From Antedon mediterranea (Eukaryota; Echinodermata; Crinoidea; Comatulida; Antedonidae): a stretch of DNA of 64,000 nt. Below are positions 21,801-33,689 of the stretch, in pieces. The notes below the pieces were generated by a model. That model saw nothing but the letters and a program-made list of their open reading frames with translations. It did no database searches and was not told where the DNA came from. The position numbers and the translations under genes are program-made. Where the stretch lies: NCBI RefSeq assembly GCF_964355755.1, contig NC_092674.1:1987001-2051000 (forward strand). Direction: 5' to 3'. The stretch's first letter is position 1. Each line of letters opens with the position of its first letter.

Positions 21801-23793
21801 GTTGGAAGAATTTCATCTGGTTGTGGAATAGGTATTACATAAAATTTCTTTTTTGAACAACCAAAAATAGTATAAGCGAACTTACAGTACGTTTCGAAAC
21901 CTATCAGGTTTCATTCTCAACTGGCGTTTCATCGTCTAGCGTTGTTAATCCCATGACGACGATGAGTTGGTATAGCGCCACCAATAGGTCCAAAAGGACG
22001 TGCCCCCTTCTCCAATAGTTGATCATAAATGTGTGACAATTCGTGGGCTCCTTCATCTCTGTTTATGATTATTCCATGTTTTCTGATGTTGATCGACTCT
22101 TTTATTTGCCTTTTTTGAGTGTTGCATTCTTTCTCAAGGATAGCAGCGTTCCAATCAATGAGGTGATTGTATTGTAGAGCATGATCTGTTATTGCAGATT
22201 TATGTATGATTGAAGATGTAGACGATCTTTGAGCCCTGGTTAAAATCCCTCCCGTGTTGTTTTCTGTGTCTGTGCGATGTTCTTTTATGCGTGTTTTTAA
22301 AGCCCTCCCTGTTTCCCCTATGTAAGCTTGTGGACAGTTCAAACATTGTAGTTTGTAGATGCAACCGCATACTTGGTCTTTTTCGATGTGGTCTTTCGGA
22401 TGAACGAGGTTTTGCCTGATCTTATTAGATGGGATGAAAAAGGTGTCAATTTGATGTTGGTTGAAAACTCTTTTTATGCGTTCAGACAGACCTTTGGTGT
22501 ATTGGATCCCGATGTTACAACGTGACTTTTCTTTAGTAGATGTTGTACCTTTGCTGCGATTTTGATCAAGCTGTTTTTGGAGTCGTTGTTTTTTTACCTT
22601 CTTGAATGACCAATCTGGGTAGTCGCATTTCTTCAAAGCCTGTCTGATGTGATCCAATTCCTGTTTCTGTCCTTCAGGTGTTGAAACTATGTTTTCACAT
22701 CTGTCCACAAGCGTATTAATAACACTGAGTTTGTGTTGTAATGGGTGATTTGACTTGAAATTTAAATACTGATCTGTGTGTGTCGGTTTTCTGTAGACTG
22801 AAGTTGTTAATGATCGGTTGCTTTGTAGTGTTATGAGGATGTCCAAAAAAGGAATGGTGTTGTTGGACATGCATTCGGTGGTGAATTTAATGTTTTGGGT
22901 AGTATCAATGTTGTTTAAATGAGTGTTTAGATCAGTAGCTGCATGCACGGGAATGCTGGCAAGAATGTCATCGACATAGCGATACCATATGGAGGGTTTG
23001 AATTCCATTGGAGCTGTAGCAATCGCCTCCGACTCTAACCATTCCATAAACAAATTTGCTATGATGGGGCTGATGGGACTGCCCATCGCTAAACCTTCCT
23101 CTTGTTTGTATATTTTGCCTTTGAAACTGAAATAAGTGGCGTTGAGAATCAGTGATAGCTCAATGATGTCAACCACTTCTAATTTGGTTCTTGTGTTAAG
23201 TTGCTTGTCCTGTTTTAGGCAATGTTCTACGGTTTTTATTGCTTCTTTTACTGGTGTTTTTGTGTACAAAGAAACCACATCAAATGATATTAGTGTTTCA
23301 TTAGGAGGGATGTTTATGTTCCTAATTTCCTTCGCTAGCTGTTTGGAGTTCTCAACATGATGTTTTGAGTTGCCTACTAGAGGTTTGAGGATTTCCTTAA
23401 TGTAGCGTGACACTCCGTAGAATATGGTGTTGATACTGTCAACAATTGGTCGGATGGGCCAATTAGGTTTGTGTACTTTGGGTAAGCAATAGAGGCGTGG
23501 TACATTTTCAGCTGTGGGAAACATGTCATTCTTTTCTTTCCTTGATATTTTCTTATCATTAAAGTGCCTGTTCAAGATGTTGACTAATTGTCACACATTT
23601 ATGATCAACTATTGGAGAAGGGGGCACGTCCTTTTGGACCTATTGGTGGCGCTATACCAACTCATCGTCGTCATGGGATTAACAACGCTAGACGATGAAA
23701 CGCCAGTTGAGAATGAAACCTGATAGGTTTCGAAACGTACTGTAAGTTCGCTTATACTATTTTTGGTTGTTCAAAAAAGAAATTTTATGTAAT
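21801..23793 (-). mobile_element. Penelope-like retroelement (5'-truncated) with inverted terminal repeats
   Basis: An inverted repeat of about 205 bp frames the unit (about 21835-22040 and 23586-23791; for example GTGACAATT against AATTGTCACAC). The 12-bp direct repeat AAGAAGGATAAT stands outside both ends (21789-21800 and 23794-23805) and is a plausible target-site duplication. The copied end includes the last codons of the reverse-transcriptase ORF. This is the arrangement expected when a Penelope element inserts with 5' truncation and an inverted terminal repeat (pLTR). It sits in the first intron of CAB39, in the same orientation. Confidence 0.88.
21929..23575 (-). CDS. Penelope-type reverse transcriptase with GIY-YIG endonuclease (548 aa)
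   Basis: The open frame shows the RT blocks in order: VHKPNWPIRPIVDS, then LISFDVVSLYT (motif A, Asp), GLAMGSPISPIIANLFM (motif B), YRYVDDILAS (motif C, catalytic DD) and IPFLDILIT. The C-terminal third has a cysteine pair (CGCIYKLQCLNC) followed by AYIGETGRALKTRIKEH, the GIY-YIG nuclease. This RT plus GIY-YIG pairing defines canonical Penelope-like elements. The N-terminal region of a full-length ORF is missing: the frame starts where the inverted terminal repeat begins. There is no internal stop, so the insertion is fairly young. Confidence 0.93.
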   Translation of the reverse strand: MNRHFNDKKISRKEKNDMFPTAENVPRLYCLPKVHKPNWPIRPIVDSINTIFYGVSRYIKEILKPLVGNSKHHVENSKQLAKEIRNINIPPNETLISFDVVSLYTKTPVKEAIKTVEHCLKQDKQLNTRTKLEVVDIIELSLILNATYFSFKGKIYKQEEGLAMGSPISPIIANLFMEWLESEAIATAPMEFKPSIWYRYVDDILASIPVHAATDLNTHLNNIDTTQNIKFTTECMSNNTIPFLDILITLQSNRSLTTSVYRKPTHTDQYLNFKSNHPLQHKLSVINTLVDRCENIVSTPEGQKQELDHIRQALKKCDYPDWSFKKVKKQRLQKQLDQNRSKGTTSTKEKSRCNIGIQYTKGLSERIKRVFNQHQIDTFFIPSNKIRQNLVHPKDHIEKDQVCGCIYKLQCLNCPQAYIGETGRALKTRIKEHRTDTENNTGGILTRAQRSSTSSIIHKSAITDHALQYNHLIDWNAAILEKECNTQKRQIKESINIRKHGIIINRDEGAHELSHIYDQLLEKGARPFGPIGGAIPTHRRHGINNARR

Positions 23794-24769
23794 AAGAAGG
23801 ATAATTGCACATAATTTGTGAAGGAAATTATCTTAATTAAAAGCATTTCTCAATGTGTTGGTTGTTCATCTGCAGCTTCAATCAAAGCAATCAACCAATC
23901 ACCAGCTCTCGTTAGTTGTGAGTTTTTTTACTGAAAATATAGACTTATTTAAAATTAAGATACCATTAAAAACACTTTATGAATATTGTTAATGCTGCAT
24001 ACCAATTCTACAGTATACTACTGTGTATTATTTGTTGAAAATCAATAAACAAACTACTTCTATAAAAAATTAATTTATTGGTTTCATTTTGACACAAAAT
24101 TATATTTTACTTTTATTTTTCAACAGTTTCCTATAAAAGGTAGTCCCAATTAGAATCGTGTTCTAGTTTTGATTAACCTACAGCCCTAAAAAAACCTAAA
24201 CGTTTCCTTACAGACTGTAAATTTCTTCACTAGCATGTGTTATGAATAATCAAAGAACCACACCCATCGACAGGGACTTTTAAGGTCACAGGAAGGTGTA
24301 GAAAAAAAAAACAAAAAAGGCACTGGTGAAACATTTGCTACAAAATTTAATCTCTTTTAAAATTGAACACATTAGCCTTTTATTGAAGCTGTGTATTTTC
24401 ACATCAAACTAAAAAAAAACAATAATTTATTTGTTTTCCATATTTTGACACACATTTAAAAATTATCACCAAAACCAGAGATCTGTTTATATTCTGGAAA
24501 AATCAATAACCAAAAATAAATATACAAAAGAATCATATACAATACAACAAATAAGTAAATGAAAAATAAATTTGGAATTTTTAATATTTTGTTAACAAAT
24601 TGTTAGACAAAATTCTGAATTGGATTTAAAAATTAAAAATATAATCAACATTGAATTCTCTGTAAATACTCTTTCTTCATCCAACAAAAATACATGACTC
24701 TCACATGCTTTACTAAACTTAAGCCTGGTAAGAGGCTTACGTAGCGGCACTGTATTGACCATCAGAAAA

Positions 24770-24860
24770 TTCTTGAACTCTAACAGGATTTGAACCACGG
24801 ACCCTGGGATTGGTTAGTAAAGGATTTCAACCACCAAGCTACAGATACAGTACAATACCT
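24770..24860 (-). mobile_element. tRNA-derived SINE head
   Basis: Read on the minus strand it has a box-A-like GTAGCTTGGTGGTTGAAA and a box-B-like GTGGTTCAAATCC at tRNA spacing. Confidence 0.5.
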
Positions 24861-24919
24861 TTATATTTTATTATTTATCTTAAATCATTCTGGTATACAT
24901 GAATAACTTTGAAATGTAA

Positions 24920-25078
24920 AGCTGTCTACTGTACACTATCAAACATATAAAATGTGCGATGTACAGTACCCAAATATGGTAGTGATATACCCAAATATTG
25001 TAGTGATATGACATCATCCTGTCCATTTATATGGGCACATTTTTTTGTCACATAAAGTTTGATAGTGTAGACAAATCT
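24920..25078. mobile_element. Family-1 hairpin MITE
   Basis: AGCTGTCTACTGTACACTAT to GATAGTGTAGACAAATCT. The word CCAAATATGGTAGTGATA inside is partly doubled. Confidence 0.7.
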
Positions 25079-25771
25079 TTATATTGAAATTAAGAGTGTA
25101 AACTCAAAATACTGGGTTGGGTTTGGCATATAGATCTACTGTACAAGGTGTTTCATTTTACAATATTGTGACATAATCAATCCGCTGGGAAATTTCAAAT
25201 GAAGCATTTAAAAGGTCAAAATAAGTACATATGAGTAACTATCTAATTCATTATTAACTTAAATACAGTTGAATTGAATTAATATATATTAAAAACTTAA
25301 ATTTGATTTCAGCCACATCTTACTACACACACTTGAAATCTTACAAAATAATATTTTAATGTTACAGTATAATTTGGTATAAATTATTAATCATTTTAAT
25401 TTAAATCATTAATATTAATAACCAACAACTTGGTTTAATAGTTAATTAGAAGGATGTACTGTAGAATAGCAGACTAGGTGAAAATTAGGAGGTGGAATTG
25501 ACCATAATCTTGTGTCATTCTTTTTCCAATCACACCATGGATGCCCTGAATCCGCTGCTTGCACAGCATTTATTATCATATAAACATTTTTTTTTATTTG
25601 TTGTTTCTACACAGACAATGTTTAGTGTGGATTGTTTCGGCCATTTTGAAATCCAAGATGGCTGCTTTCCCCTGACCACTTTTGAGCAACCCTTCCATTT
25701 TATGTTTTTGATATCCCAATAAATAAACTGCACCAAGTTTTAGAATGTTTATCAAAATTTGAAGGAAGCCT

Positions 25772-25878
25772 CAAATAAGCACCTACAAATAAGCACCTAC
25801 AAATAAGCACCTACAAATAAGCACCTACAAATAAGCACCTACAAATAAGCACCTACAAATAAGCACCTACAAATAAGG
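25772..25878. repeat. 14-bp tandem repeat, about 8 copies
   Basis: AAATAAGCACCTAC is repeated without variation, in the first intron of CAB39. Confidence 0.9.
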
Positions 25879-26464
25879 CCTACTGTACTATCTGACATAT
25901 ATTGTACACTTACTTTGATACATTTTTTTTTTTTGATAGTGTCTATAAATAACTAGCAACTTTACATCCTGTAAACTGATTTTTAATCTTAAGTTAAGTT
26001 CTTCTGAGGCCCCAGACATTTCATGTTATGGTGACTCTGGGGTCCTAGGACATGATAAATGTAAAATGAAATGAAAGTTGATGGGAAGCATATTTAATAA
26101 TTTAACAATAATTAATTAATCCATACACTGCATTCAGTAAAATGGGACGAGATTATGATGTCATGGGACGATTAGAATATCATATTAATGACAAACCTGG
26201 ATAACATTAAATGTATAGGGAAACCAGGCTGTGCTACTTGGATTCCTCTTTTACACCAGTACAATTTTGCACTTAATGCATTGTACAGTAGGTACTAGTA
26301 AATAAAAACATTTATCCATAAAATACATGGATTGAATAAAATAGGACCATAATGAAATCCAAACACTTTAAAAAGCCGTGAATAAGTAAATACTTGTTAT
26401 AAAAAATCAATGAAAACTATGTATTCTTATATTCTGTAGGTTAAAAAGAGCCTGAGGTAAAACT

Positions 26465-26785
26465 GATTCCTAATAAGATTCAAGATTCAAACTTTATTCT
26501 CATCCATTTCTGGAAATTCCATTGCTTGCATTAAAATTAAATAACAACAACAATTGAAATTACATTACAATATTTTACATTACAACACATTTGATATACA
26601 GTATGTATATAAAAACATTAAAAATGCAGAATAACAGTATATTACACTTATAATTTTCATCGTTTGTAATTTTTGTTAAAAAGTTTAATGGCTTGTGGAA
26701 AGAAGGAGAGAAAATATCGTTCAGTGCGGGAGGCCGGCAGACGATATCTACCACTTGTCACATAATAAAAATAAAATAACAAAAA
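26465..26785 (-). mobile_element. 3' end of a CR1/L2-like non-LTR retrotransposon
   Basis: On the minus strand a short open stretch reads RYRLPASRTERYFLSFFPQA then IKLFN, the usual C-terminal tail of this group of LINE proteins. It is followed by a 3' UTR ending in AATAAAGTTTGAATC-type sequence. The rest of the element is absent. Confidence 0.55.
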
Positions 26786-27717
26786 AACTGAACAATTTAT
26801 ATACTGTTGGCTTATCACTGACCCAAGCCTAACTGCAGAGCAGCATAGACCCGTAGAAAAAAAGGTTATTTACAATTTTTAGTTAATAATTGATATTACA
26901 CTATCTTTATTATTATTTTGCTATATTATATTATTAATTGTCATTCATTTATCATTTTGTTTGAACACACACAATAAAAGTATAAAGTTTCAAGAGTAAA
27001 CATAATAATATAACAGTAAAGTACATCTTTACAAAATTCTCACGCATATACAGTACTAAAACAATTTATATATAATTTGCATAATAATGGACAGACTAAA
27101 GTGTAGTTTAAACCTAATTCTTACCTTTAGTAACTTTTATTTAATAGGCCTAGTACCTTTCTTGTCACTTCATGACATTGTTTTCAAGAAAAATTTCTTC
27201 CAAACTAATTTTAATTTAGTTGTAACTTTACTACACTAATTCAAGTCTCTGGTTTACGAAACACTAGGCCAGGTTTAAAACCAATCAATTTGACTAAATA
27301 ATAGGCCTACTACTGTACATTACATATTTATTTAAATACCGTGTGGTTAAAACGGAAAGAATATCTTCATGAATTATAATATTGGTCTATCATATCTACC
27401 TACTGCACAAAGTAATTACAAAAGTATGGGAATACTGTCTAGCTTATTCACCAGCATTAACATGAATCCAACATGAAGAGGCCTCTCCCACAATCTACTA
27501 ACATACTACCAACAAGAGAGAAAGCCTGGCCTGGCCGGCCTAGCTAGCCTAGGACTACAGGCCTAGGCCTAGGCCTAGCCTAGTTAGGCAGGATGGTGAG
27601 GAAGAGGCTCGTTCATACTTTAGTTTCACATTTAACAAAGATTACTCTAACTAAATAGCTTCACCCTAAACAATATAATACATTATGTGTCAAATAAAGC
27701 ATTGAAATTACACTCAC

Positions 27718-27860
27718 TTCACCAATAAACGAATCCAGTAAGAGTTGAGTAAATGACCAGCCTCTATTCACCCTATTTTTCCAGTGTAGTAGGATCTGAG
27801 AGGAGAGAGTACGATCGAGAGTAGCAGTCTTCGGGTTTTTCTCGTCGCCGACGACGAAAA
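27718..27860 (-). other. CAB39: Possible first non-coding exon of CAB39
   Basis: A donor (GGTGAA/GTGAGTGT) ends a candidate exon at 27718 on the minus strand, facing the FMO gene. It would be spliced to the acceptor at 19669 across an intron of about 8 kb. Its 5' boundary is not defined by the sequence; transcript data would decide. Confidence 0.35.
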
Positions 27861-28340
27861 AATAAGGAAAGAATGAAAATAATATCGCCCTCTATAGTTA
27901 GGGTTTTTGCACAACAAAAAAACAATTTTTGTTGACTTTTCTCTTGTGACACACGGTCACGGTGTGTACTCTGTTGTAAAATATTTTGATAACCAAATAA
28001 CCAAGTGTAAGTGTTTATTTGTTTAGAATTTATATCCTGCAATATATATTTCTCGTACATATACTTATATAATACGAACTTTAGCCAGGGAGTTTAAAAC
28101 ATGATTCCCGGAGTAGCTATTAGGCCTTGGCCTAATAATTAAGCCAAGCAAAATGAGTGTGCACACACACGTACTGCAGCAGCCTGATTTTTTCTTATTT
28201 TTGATGTATTTGACATTGTTTCAGCGAATCTGCACGTAGGCCTTTATAGGGTACAAAATAATTATATAGGTCCAGAAAATAATAATAGATAGGTCTAGAA
28301 AATAATGGATGAGACTGGCTGTTTGCAATGAAAAGGGTTT
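27861..28340. promoter_or_regulatory. Putative shared promoter region of CAB39 (-) and FMO (+)
   Basis: This is the stretch between the possible CAB39 leader exon and the first candidate FMO exon. Apart from short TAGGCC-type words and a CA-rich run there is no coding sequence. Head-to-head spacing of well under 1 kb suggests a bidirectional promoter; this is inference from layout. Confidence 0.35.
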
Positions 28341-28506
28341 ATGCTCCTGTTGTCTGCACACAGGTAAATATATAGGCATATTATAGTTGACCATCCATGC
28401 CAATATATAGCAAATAATGATGATTATTATTTTCTATGGTTGACTGATTGACACCCAATTGACCATGCTGCACTTTTATTCTATAAATCTTTTCAGAGAG
28501 TCTGAA

Positions 28507-31500
28507 ATGGTAAAGCATCAGAGTGAGGCAGATGTATGTGTGATAGGAGCAGGAATATCTGGCCTTGTGACAGCCAAGTGTTTGAAAGAAAAGGGATTTA
28601 AAGTTGTTATCCTTGAGCAGACGGAGCTGATTGGTGGACTGTGGTGCTATAGAGATCACGGTTATGGCGTTATGAGGTTTACTCACATGTACGTTAAAAA
28701 GTGATTACGCAACAACTATGATCTGAGGGGCGGATTTAAGGGCGCTAAATTTCGCAAATTGTAATACAAAAGACGTACATCAAATTATCATTTTTAGGCC
28801 AAATTTCAAAATCCTGATCTGCCACTGTGATCTTGTAATTAAGTTTTTCCTTTTAAAATACAAAACAATCATAAAAACACAATACAATGATCTATTGCAA
28901 TAAATATGCTATTTTTATCATTTTATTTTATAGAAATGTTTCAAAACACAATTACTCATTTTCTGATTTTCCCTTCCCGGAGGATGTACCAGATTTCCCT
29001 CATAATCGGGATATGGCTCAGTATATCAATGACTATGTTGTCAACTTTGGCCTTGATAAGTTAATTCATTTTAACACCAAGGTTGACAGAGTTGAAAGGT
29101 CAGGTATGTTTGTCTAAAAAGTTAGGAATCGAATATTAATTATATAAATGTACTGTATAATGTATTTAAGAAGGCTTTTAGCTTTATAAACAAAAGTTTA
29201 GTTGGCTCAGCCATATTTTTTCTGTTTTGAGTGGGTTGCAGCAGAACATTCAGTAATAATTTGATTTTATTATTATTTGTAATTTGTATGCAAATGATCT
29301 TTTTGAAGGAGATGGTTGGAAGATAGCAGCTACTAAAACTGAAAAAGGCGGCAGTCATCTCTCAGTATCAGAAGAAATAATTTATCACACCAAATACGTT
29401 GCCATTGCAACGGGGCATCATGCAGAACCAAAAAGGCCTTATTTTCCAGGACAAAACACATTCAAAGGTAAAGGGGGGGGGGGGGGGAACTTGTAACAAT
29501 ACATAGTAACATACAGTATAGTACTGTATAAAGTTTCTATATTTTAACTTTTTGCTGTTTTGCACTAGATAAGTTTTCATGTTTCATACAAGCCACAAGT
29601 TTGAATCTATTAAACAAACTAAGCAAACTTAGATACATAGTAACATACAGTACTGTATAGTAAACAAATTTGCATTATTTTAACTGTCTGCTGTTTTGCA
29701 CCAAAATAAATTGTTTAATGTTTCATACACATCCACAAGTTTTAATTTAAATATAATATTATCTTTATCTTTTTAAGGTCAGATAATACATAGTGTCGAC
29801 TATAAAGATGCAATTTCTAATGGTTTTACCGGTAAACGAGTCTTAATCGTTGGTATTGGCAACAGCGCTGTTGATGCTGCTGTAGATTGCGCAACAACTG
29901 GCAGGTAAATATATTGATTAATTGATTGCTATTATTAGCAGATTATTAGTTATCAGTTATCCTCTGGGACAGAAAGTTACATCAAAGTTTGTTCATTCAA
30001 TTCTGTCTTTTGCTATATGTTCTTGGGTTTTCTTTCTCCGACATAATCAACTTTGTTTTTTTAGTCTCCCTTCTATAGCAAATTGTAGAAATGTTTTGTC
30101 TATTTCATGCCTAGCTTACCTGGATAAACTGACAATAGCCCTTTTTCCTAGATCCGAGATATAACTTGAAAATTAGAAATTTTCATTAAATAAATTGTGA
30201 AAACGTTTTATTTTAAAAATTAACTTTTCCATTTTTGTTTCAGATGTAAACAAGTTGTTATAAGCACTCGGTCAGGAGCATGGGTTATCCCTAACTACAT
30301 ATTTGGACTTCCAACTGACCATTACGCTTCTCGGCTTTTCTTATGGTTACCATGGAAAGTCTCCAACTTTATTTTTGAGAAAGTTGTATCCATAATTACT
30401 GGATCACCAGAAAAGTATGCCAACTTTTGCATTTGAATATATTTCTAGGTACAGTATCAGATAACATTAATACAAAGATGAGTCTATGGATTTGGGCTGG
30501 ACTAATATGTCTGGTTTTCTGTAAGTCTGGTATTCATAATGTGTTTCTAATGGTAAAAATTAATTTGGGAAATTTTGAACCTGGAGAAAAATCTGATTTT
30601 GGGAGAATTTCCGGTTTCAGAAAGTTCCGGTTTTGGGAGAGACAGTATGATAAAGTTCACTTATTTGTTAGTAACACTTTTTATATAAATTATCCTATCG
30701 ACATTAATATTTTATTTTTAGATGGAAACTAAACCCAAAAATGAAAATCTTACAAACACAGCCGACTGTTAGTCCAACTCTTATACATCACATCCAGCGA
30801 GGGAACATTCAAATTAAACCTAACATTACCAAGATTGACGGTTCTACTGTACACTTTACAGACGGAACATCCATCGACACGTATTGTATTGTGTACTGTA
30901 CAGGATACAGTATAAGTCTACCGTTTCTTGACGAAGATATAAAGAGGGATATATTGGATAATGAAACTAACCAAATCACGGTGATTTTCACTTTTAATGT
31001 CATGTACTGCTCTGTGATAACATTTTAATTTAAAACTAATTAAATAAGCTACACTTATTTTATCATTTTAAAGCTCTGTCCACACTATCAAACTAGTTTA
31101 ACAAAATAGTGTGATGTACCCAAATATGGTAGTGATATGCCCAAATTTGGTAGTGTTATGACGTCATCATGTCCATTTATATATGGGCACGTCACATTTT
31201 GTTGTCACATAAAGTTTGATAGTGTAGGCAGAGCTTAACAAAGTTTTCTTTTTAATATTGCAGCTATATAAGAATGTGTTTTCACCCAGAGTGGGAAGTT
31301 CTTTGGCATTCATAGGTTTTGTACAGCCAGCTTCTGGAGGAATTCTGACCATGTCCGAAACACAAGCGATGTGGTTCACCCAGCTGTGTCGGCAAAAGGT
31401 CAAACTACCAAGTCCGAAACAAATGCAAAAAGCAATAAAAAAAGAAAATGTAATATTCTTGCATGTTTTTATTTATTTTAGCTAATTTTAATGAAAACTG

Positions 31501-32888
31501 CTACATCTTAATATTTCTCTGTGATTTTGTGCTATTGTGAGGCTTATTGAGTGTTGGTGGTAGTGTGAGCAGTATTTCTTTATTATTTTCTTGATTTATT
31601 GGCTTGTTCTTGGTGTTTTATCTTCAGGAAGACAATGAAGGACGTTACTACAAGTCTGCCCGACACACAATTCAGAAAGATCCGATTCTATACAACGATG
31701 AAATAGCAAGCCTTATCGGTTCAAAACCACAATTATGGAGACATCCAACTATGGCGATTAGGTTTGTCATCATGTTGCTTTCAAATCGACAATTTTTTAT
31801 TTTCTTATCTGTCCTCATCAAACTTTATGGGACAAGAAATGTGATGTGCCTATATATGGACATGATGATGTCATATTACTACAATATTTTGGCATATCCC
31901 TACCATATTTGGGTACATCACATTTTTTGTGAAACAAATTTGATAGTGTAGACAGAGCTTTACAGGCAAAAAAACAATGTAATGTGATGTAACAGAATTT
32001 GAATTACCCTCAACTAAGCTTGTTTGTCTCTCTTGATTATGCTTGAGAACTCTTCATTTGCATATGGACACAATTTTAAATGATCAATTGTCTCTGGAGA
32101 AAGATGACTAGCGATCTATGAATATTAAGTGCTGGCGAACGGAGAGGCGTAAAAGGTTCCTCTACTTTTCTTAAATTTTGTGTGTAACATGCTTAGAAAC
32201 ATTGTATTAGGCACTATATAAAGCTCTATCTACACTCTTTCACAAACAAATGTGTGATGCACCTACAAATATGGTAGCAATATCCTCAAATATGGTAGTG
32301 ATATGATGTCATTGTGTCCATATATTGCATCACCTTTTTTTGTCAAATAAAGTTTGATAGTGTAGACAGATTTGGAGTGGAGCTGTGGCTTGGTGGTTAT
32401 GATACTTTGCTACCAATCTAAGGGTCCTGGGTTCAAGTCCTGTCATATGTCAGGGTTTTTTTCTCATGACAATTTACAACCACTCCCAAAGATAATAAGT
32501 CTTTGTTTATGTAGAGCATCTTGTGTATATGTTTGTCTTGTGAATGGGATTGCCACCTTTGAGAAGGATAGTGAATTAATTCACTTGTGGTTATCCTTGG
32601 CAATTTGCCTAAAATGAGAATTAAAAAAATAAAAAGAGCTTTAGACTGCCATTATTATTATTAAATATATTATGGTCAAGTTATTAATTATCATTTTTTT
32701 CACTTTTTAGGTTGCTACTGAGTAGTTGCGGAGCAGCCCAGTGGCGATTGCAAGGGCCATTCCAATGGTCTGGGGCTAGCGAGACCGTGAGGAACACGCC
32801 AATAGCAAACCTTTATAAGTTTTCTTCAACTTGTATATTATTACTAATACTTTATGTTATCTACAAACTAGTGACGTTATTCTGTTAA
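28507..32888 (+). CDS. Flavin-containing monooxygenase (521 aa, 9 exons)
   Basis: Exons: 28507-28688, 28934-29103, 29309-29467, 29778-29904, 30244-30414, 30722-30980, 31264-31449, 31628-31761 and 32711-32888. They join in one frame of 1566 nt. FMOs use NADPH and O2 to oxygenate N and S centres of small molecules at the ER membrane. Visible signatures are the FAD-binding GAGISG (residues 14-19), FSDFPFPED, the FMO identifying motif FKGQIIHSVDY (169-179), the NADPH-binding GIGNSA (196-201) and YCTGYS, the counterpart of FATGY. The C-terminus ends in a hydrophobic anchor (CILLLILYVIYKLV). An acceptor lies 11 bp upstream of the ATG. A possible leader exon ending at 28363 would add an in-frame upstream ATG at 28341, giving eleven more residues. 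Confidence 0.95.
29473..29487 (+). repeat. Run of 15 G just inside FMO intron 3
   Basis: The donor of exon 3 (AAAG/GTAAA) is followed after five bases by 15 consecutive G. Such a run can form a quadruplex or act as an intronic splicing enhancer; its length is also prone to polymorphism and sequencing error. Confidence 0.8.
31072..31235. mobile_element. Family-1 hairpin MITE with TAA duplication
   Basis: AGCTCTGTCCACACTATC to GATAGTGTAGGCAGAGCT, TAA on both sides. Its right end is 28 bp from the acceptor of FMO exon 7. Confidence 0.8.
31807..31961. mobile_element. Family-1 hairpin MITE
   Basis: The left end is degenerate (GTCCTCATCAAACTTTATG); the right end is TTTGATAGTGTAGACAGAGC. It lies in FMO intron 8. 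Confidence 0.65.
32222..32371. mobile_element. Family-1 hairpin MITE
   Basis: AGCTCTATCTACACTCTTTC to GTTTGATAGTGTAGACAGA in FMO intron 8, directly followed by a SINE. Confidence 0.7.
32372..32640 (+). mobile_element. tRNA-derived SINE, near full length
   Basis: A box-A-like TGTGGCTTGGTGGTTATG and a box-B-like GGGTTCAAGTCC stand about 35 bp apart, as in a tRNA gene. A conserved non-tRNA body follows (CTCATGACAATTTACAACCA... GAATGGGATTGCCACC) and an A-rich end (AATTAAAAAAATAAAAAG). It lies in FMO intron 8. Confidence 0.75.
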
Positions 32889-33061
32889 GACATAATAAAT
32901 AAAAAACAAAGAAGTACACTTGTCATGATGCTTAAGTTCGGCAATTATAAAGTCAAGCATTATTTTAACCGACCAAAGTAGCTCCTAAATACAGTGAAGC
33001 ATCAAGGATTGGATGCTGAACATCTTACTTTGTGCATTGTAATTTTCAAAATTTAGGGTGG

Positions 33062-33358
33062 GATCTGGAGAGGAGAGACTCTCACCTTCCCTGGAGAGGA
33101 GAGACTCTCACCTTCCCTGGAGAGGAGAGACTCTCACCTTCCCTGGAAAGGAGAGACTCTCACCTTCCCTGGAGAGGAGAGACTCTCACCTTTCCTGGAG
33201 AGGAGAGACTCTCACCTTCCCTGGAGAGGAGAGACTCTCACCTTCCCTGGAGAGGAGAGACTCTCACCTTCCCTGGAGAGGAGAGACTCTCACCTTCAAT
33301 GGAGAGGAGAGACTCTCACCTTCCCTGGAGAGACTCTCACCTTCCCTGGAGGGGGAGT
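33062..33358. repeat. 26-bp minisatellite, about 11 copies
   Basis: The unit GGAGAGGAGAGACTCTCACC plus TTCCCT is nearly invariant, with the last copies shortened. It lies 170 bp downstream of the FMO stop codon. A GAGAGACTCTC palindrome in each unit may allow hairpins. Confidence 0.92.
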
Positions 33359-33549
33359 CAATTATGCTTAAATGTTTAACTTGCTGTTAAATACTGTATA
33401 TTTTACTATTTGTAGAAATGATTGTAAAAATAAACCAGTATTTCAGATTTTAGTGCAATGATAATTTACAGTAAGTTATAATAATTGATTTTAAATGTAC
33501 TCTTTAAATTATACTATATTTTAAATTATAAAGACAAGAGTGTATCTTA

Positions 33550-33682
33550 AGCTCAGTCTACACTATAAAACTTTATGTGACAAAAAAATGTAATGTGCCC
33601 ATATATGGACACGATGATGTCATATCACTACCATATTTGGGCGCATCACACTTTTTTTGTCAAACTAGTTTGTGTAGACAGA
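33550..33682. mobile_element. Family-1 hairpin MITE
   Basis: AGCTCAGTCTACACTATAAA to AACTAGTTTGTGTAGACAGA, between FMO and the transporter gene. Confidence 0.75.
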
Positions 33683-33689
33683 AGTTGTG

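Noticed and set aside
33032-33390. Repeat-peptide frames of about 110 codons
   Set aside because: By-product of the 26-bp minisatellite downstream of FMO; two frames are open with unrelated peptides.
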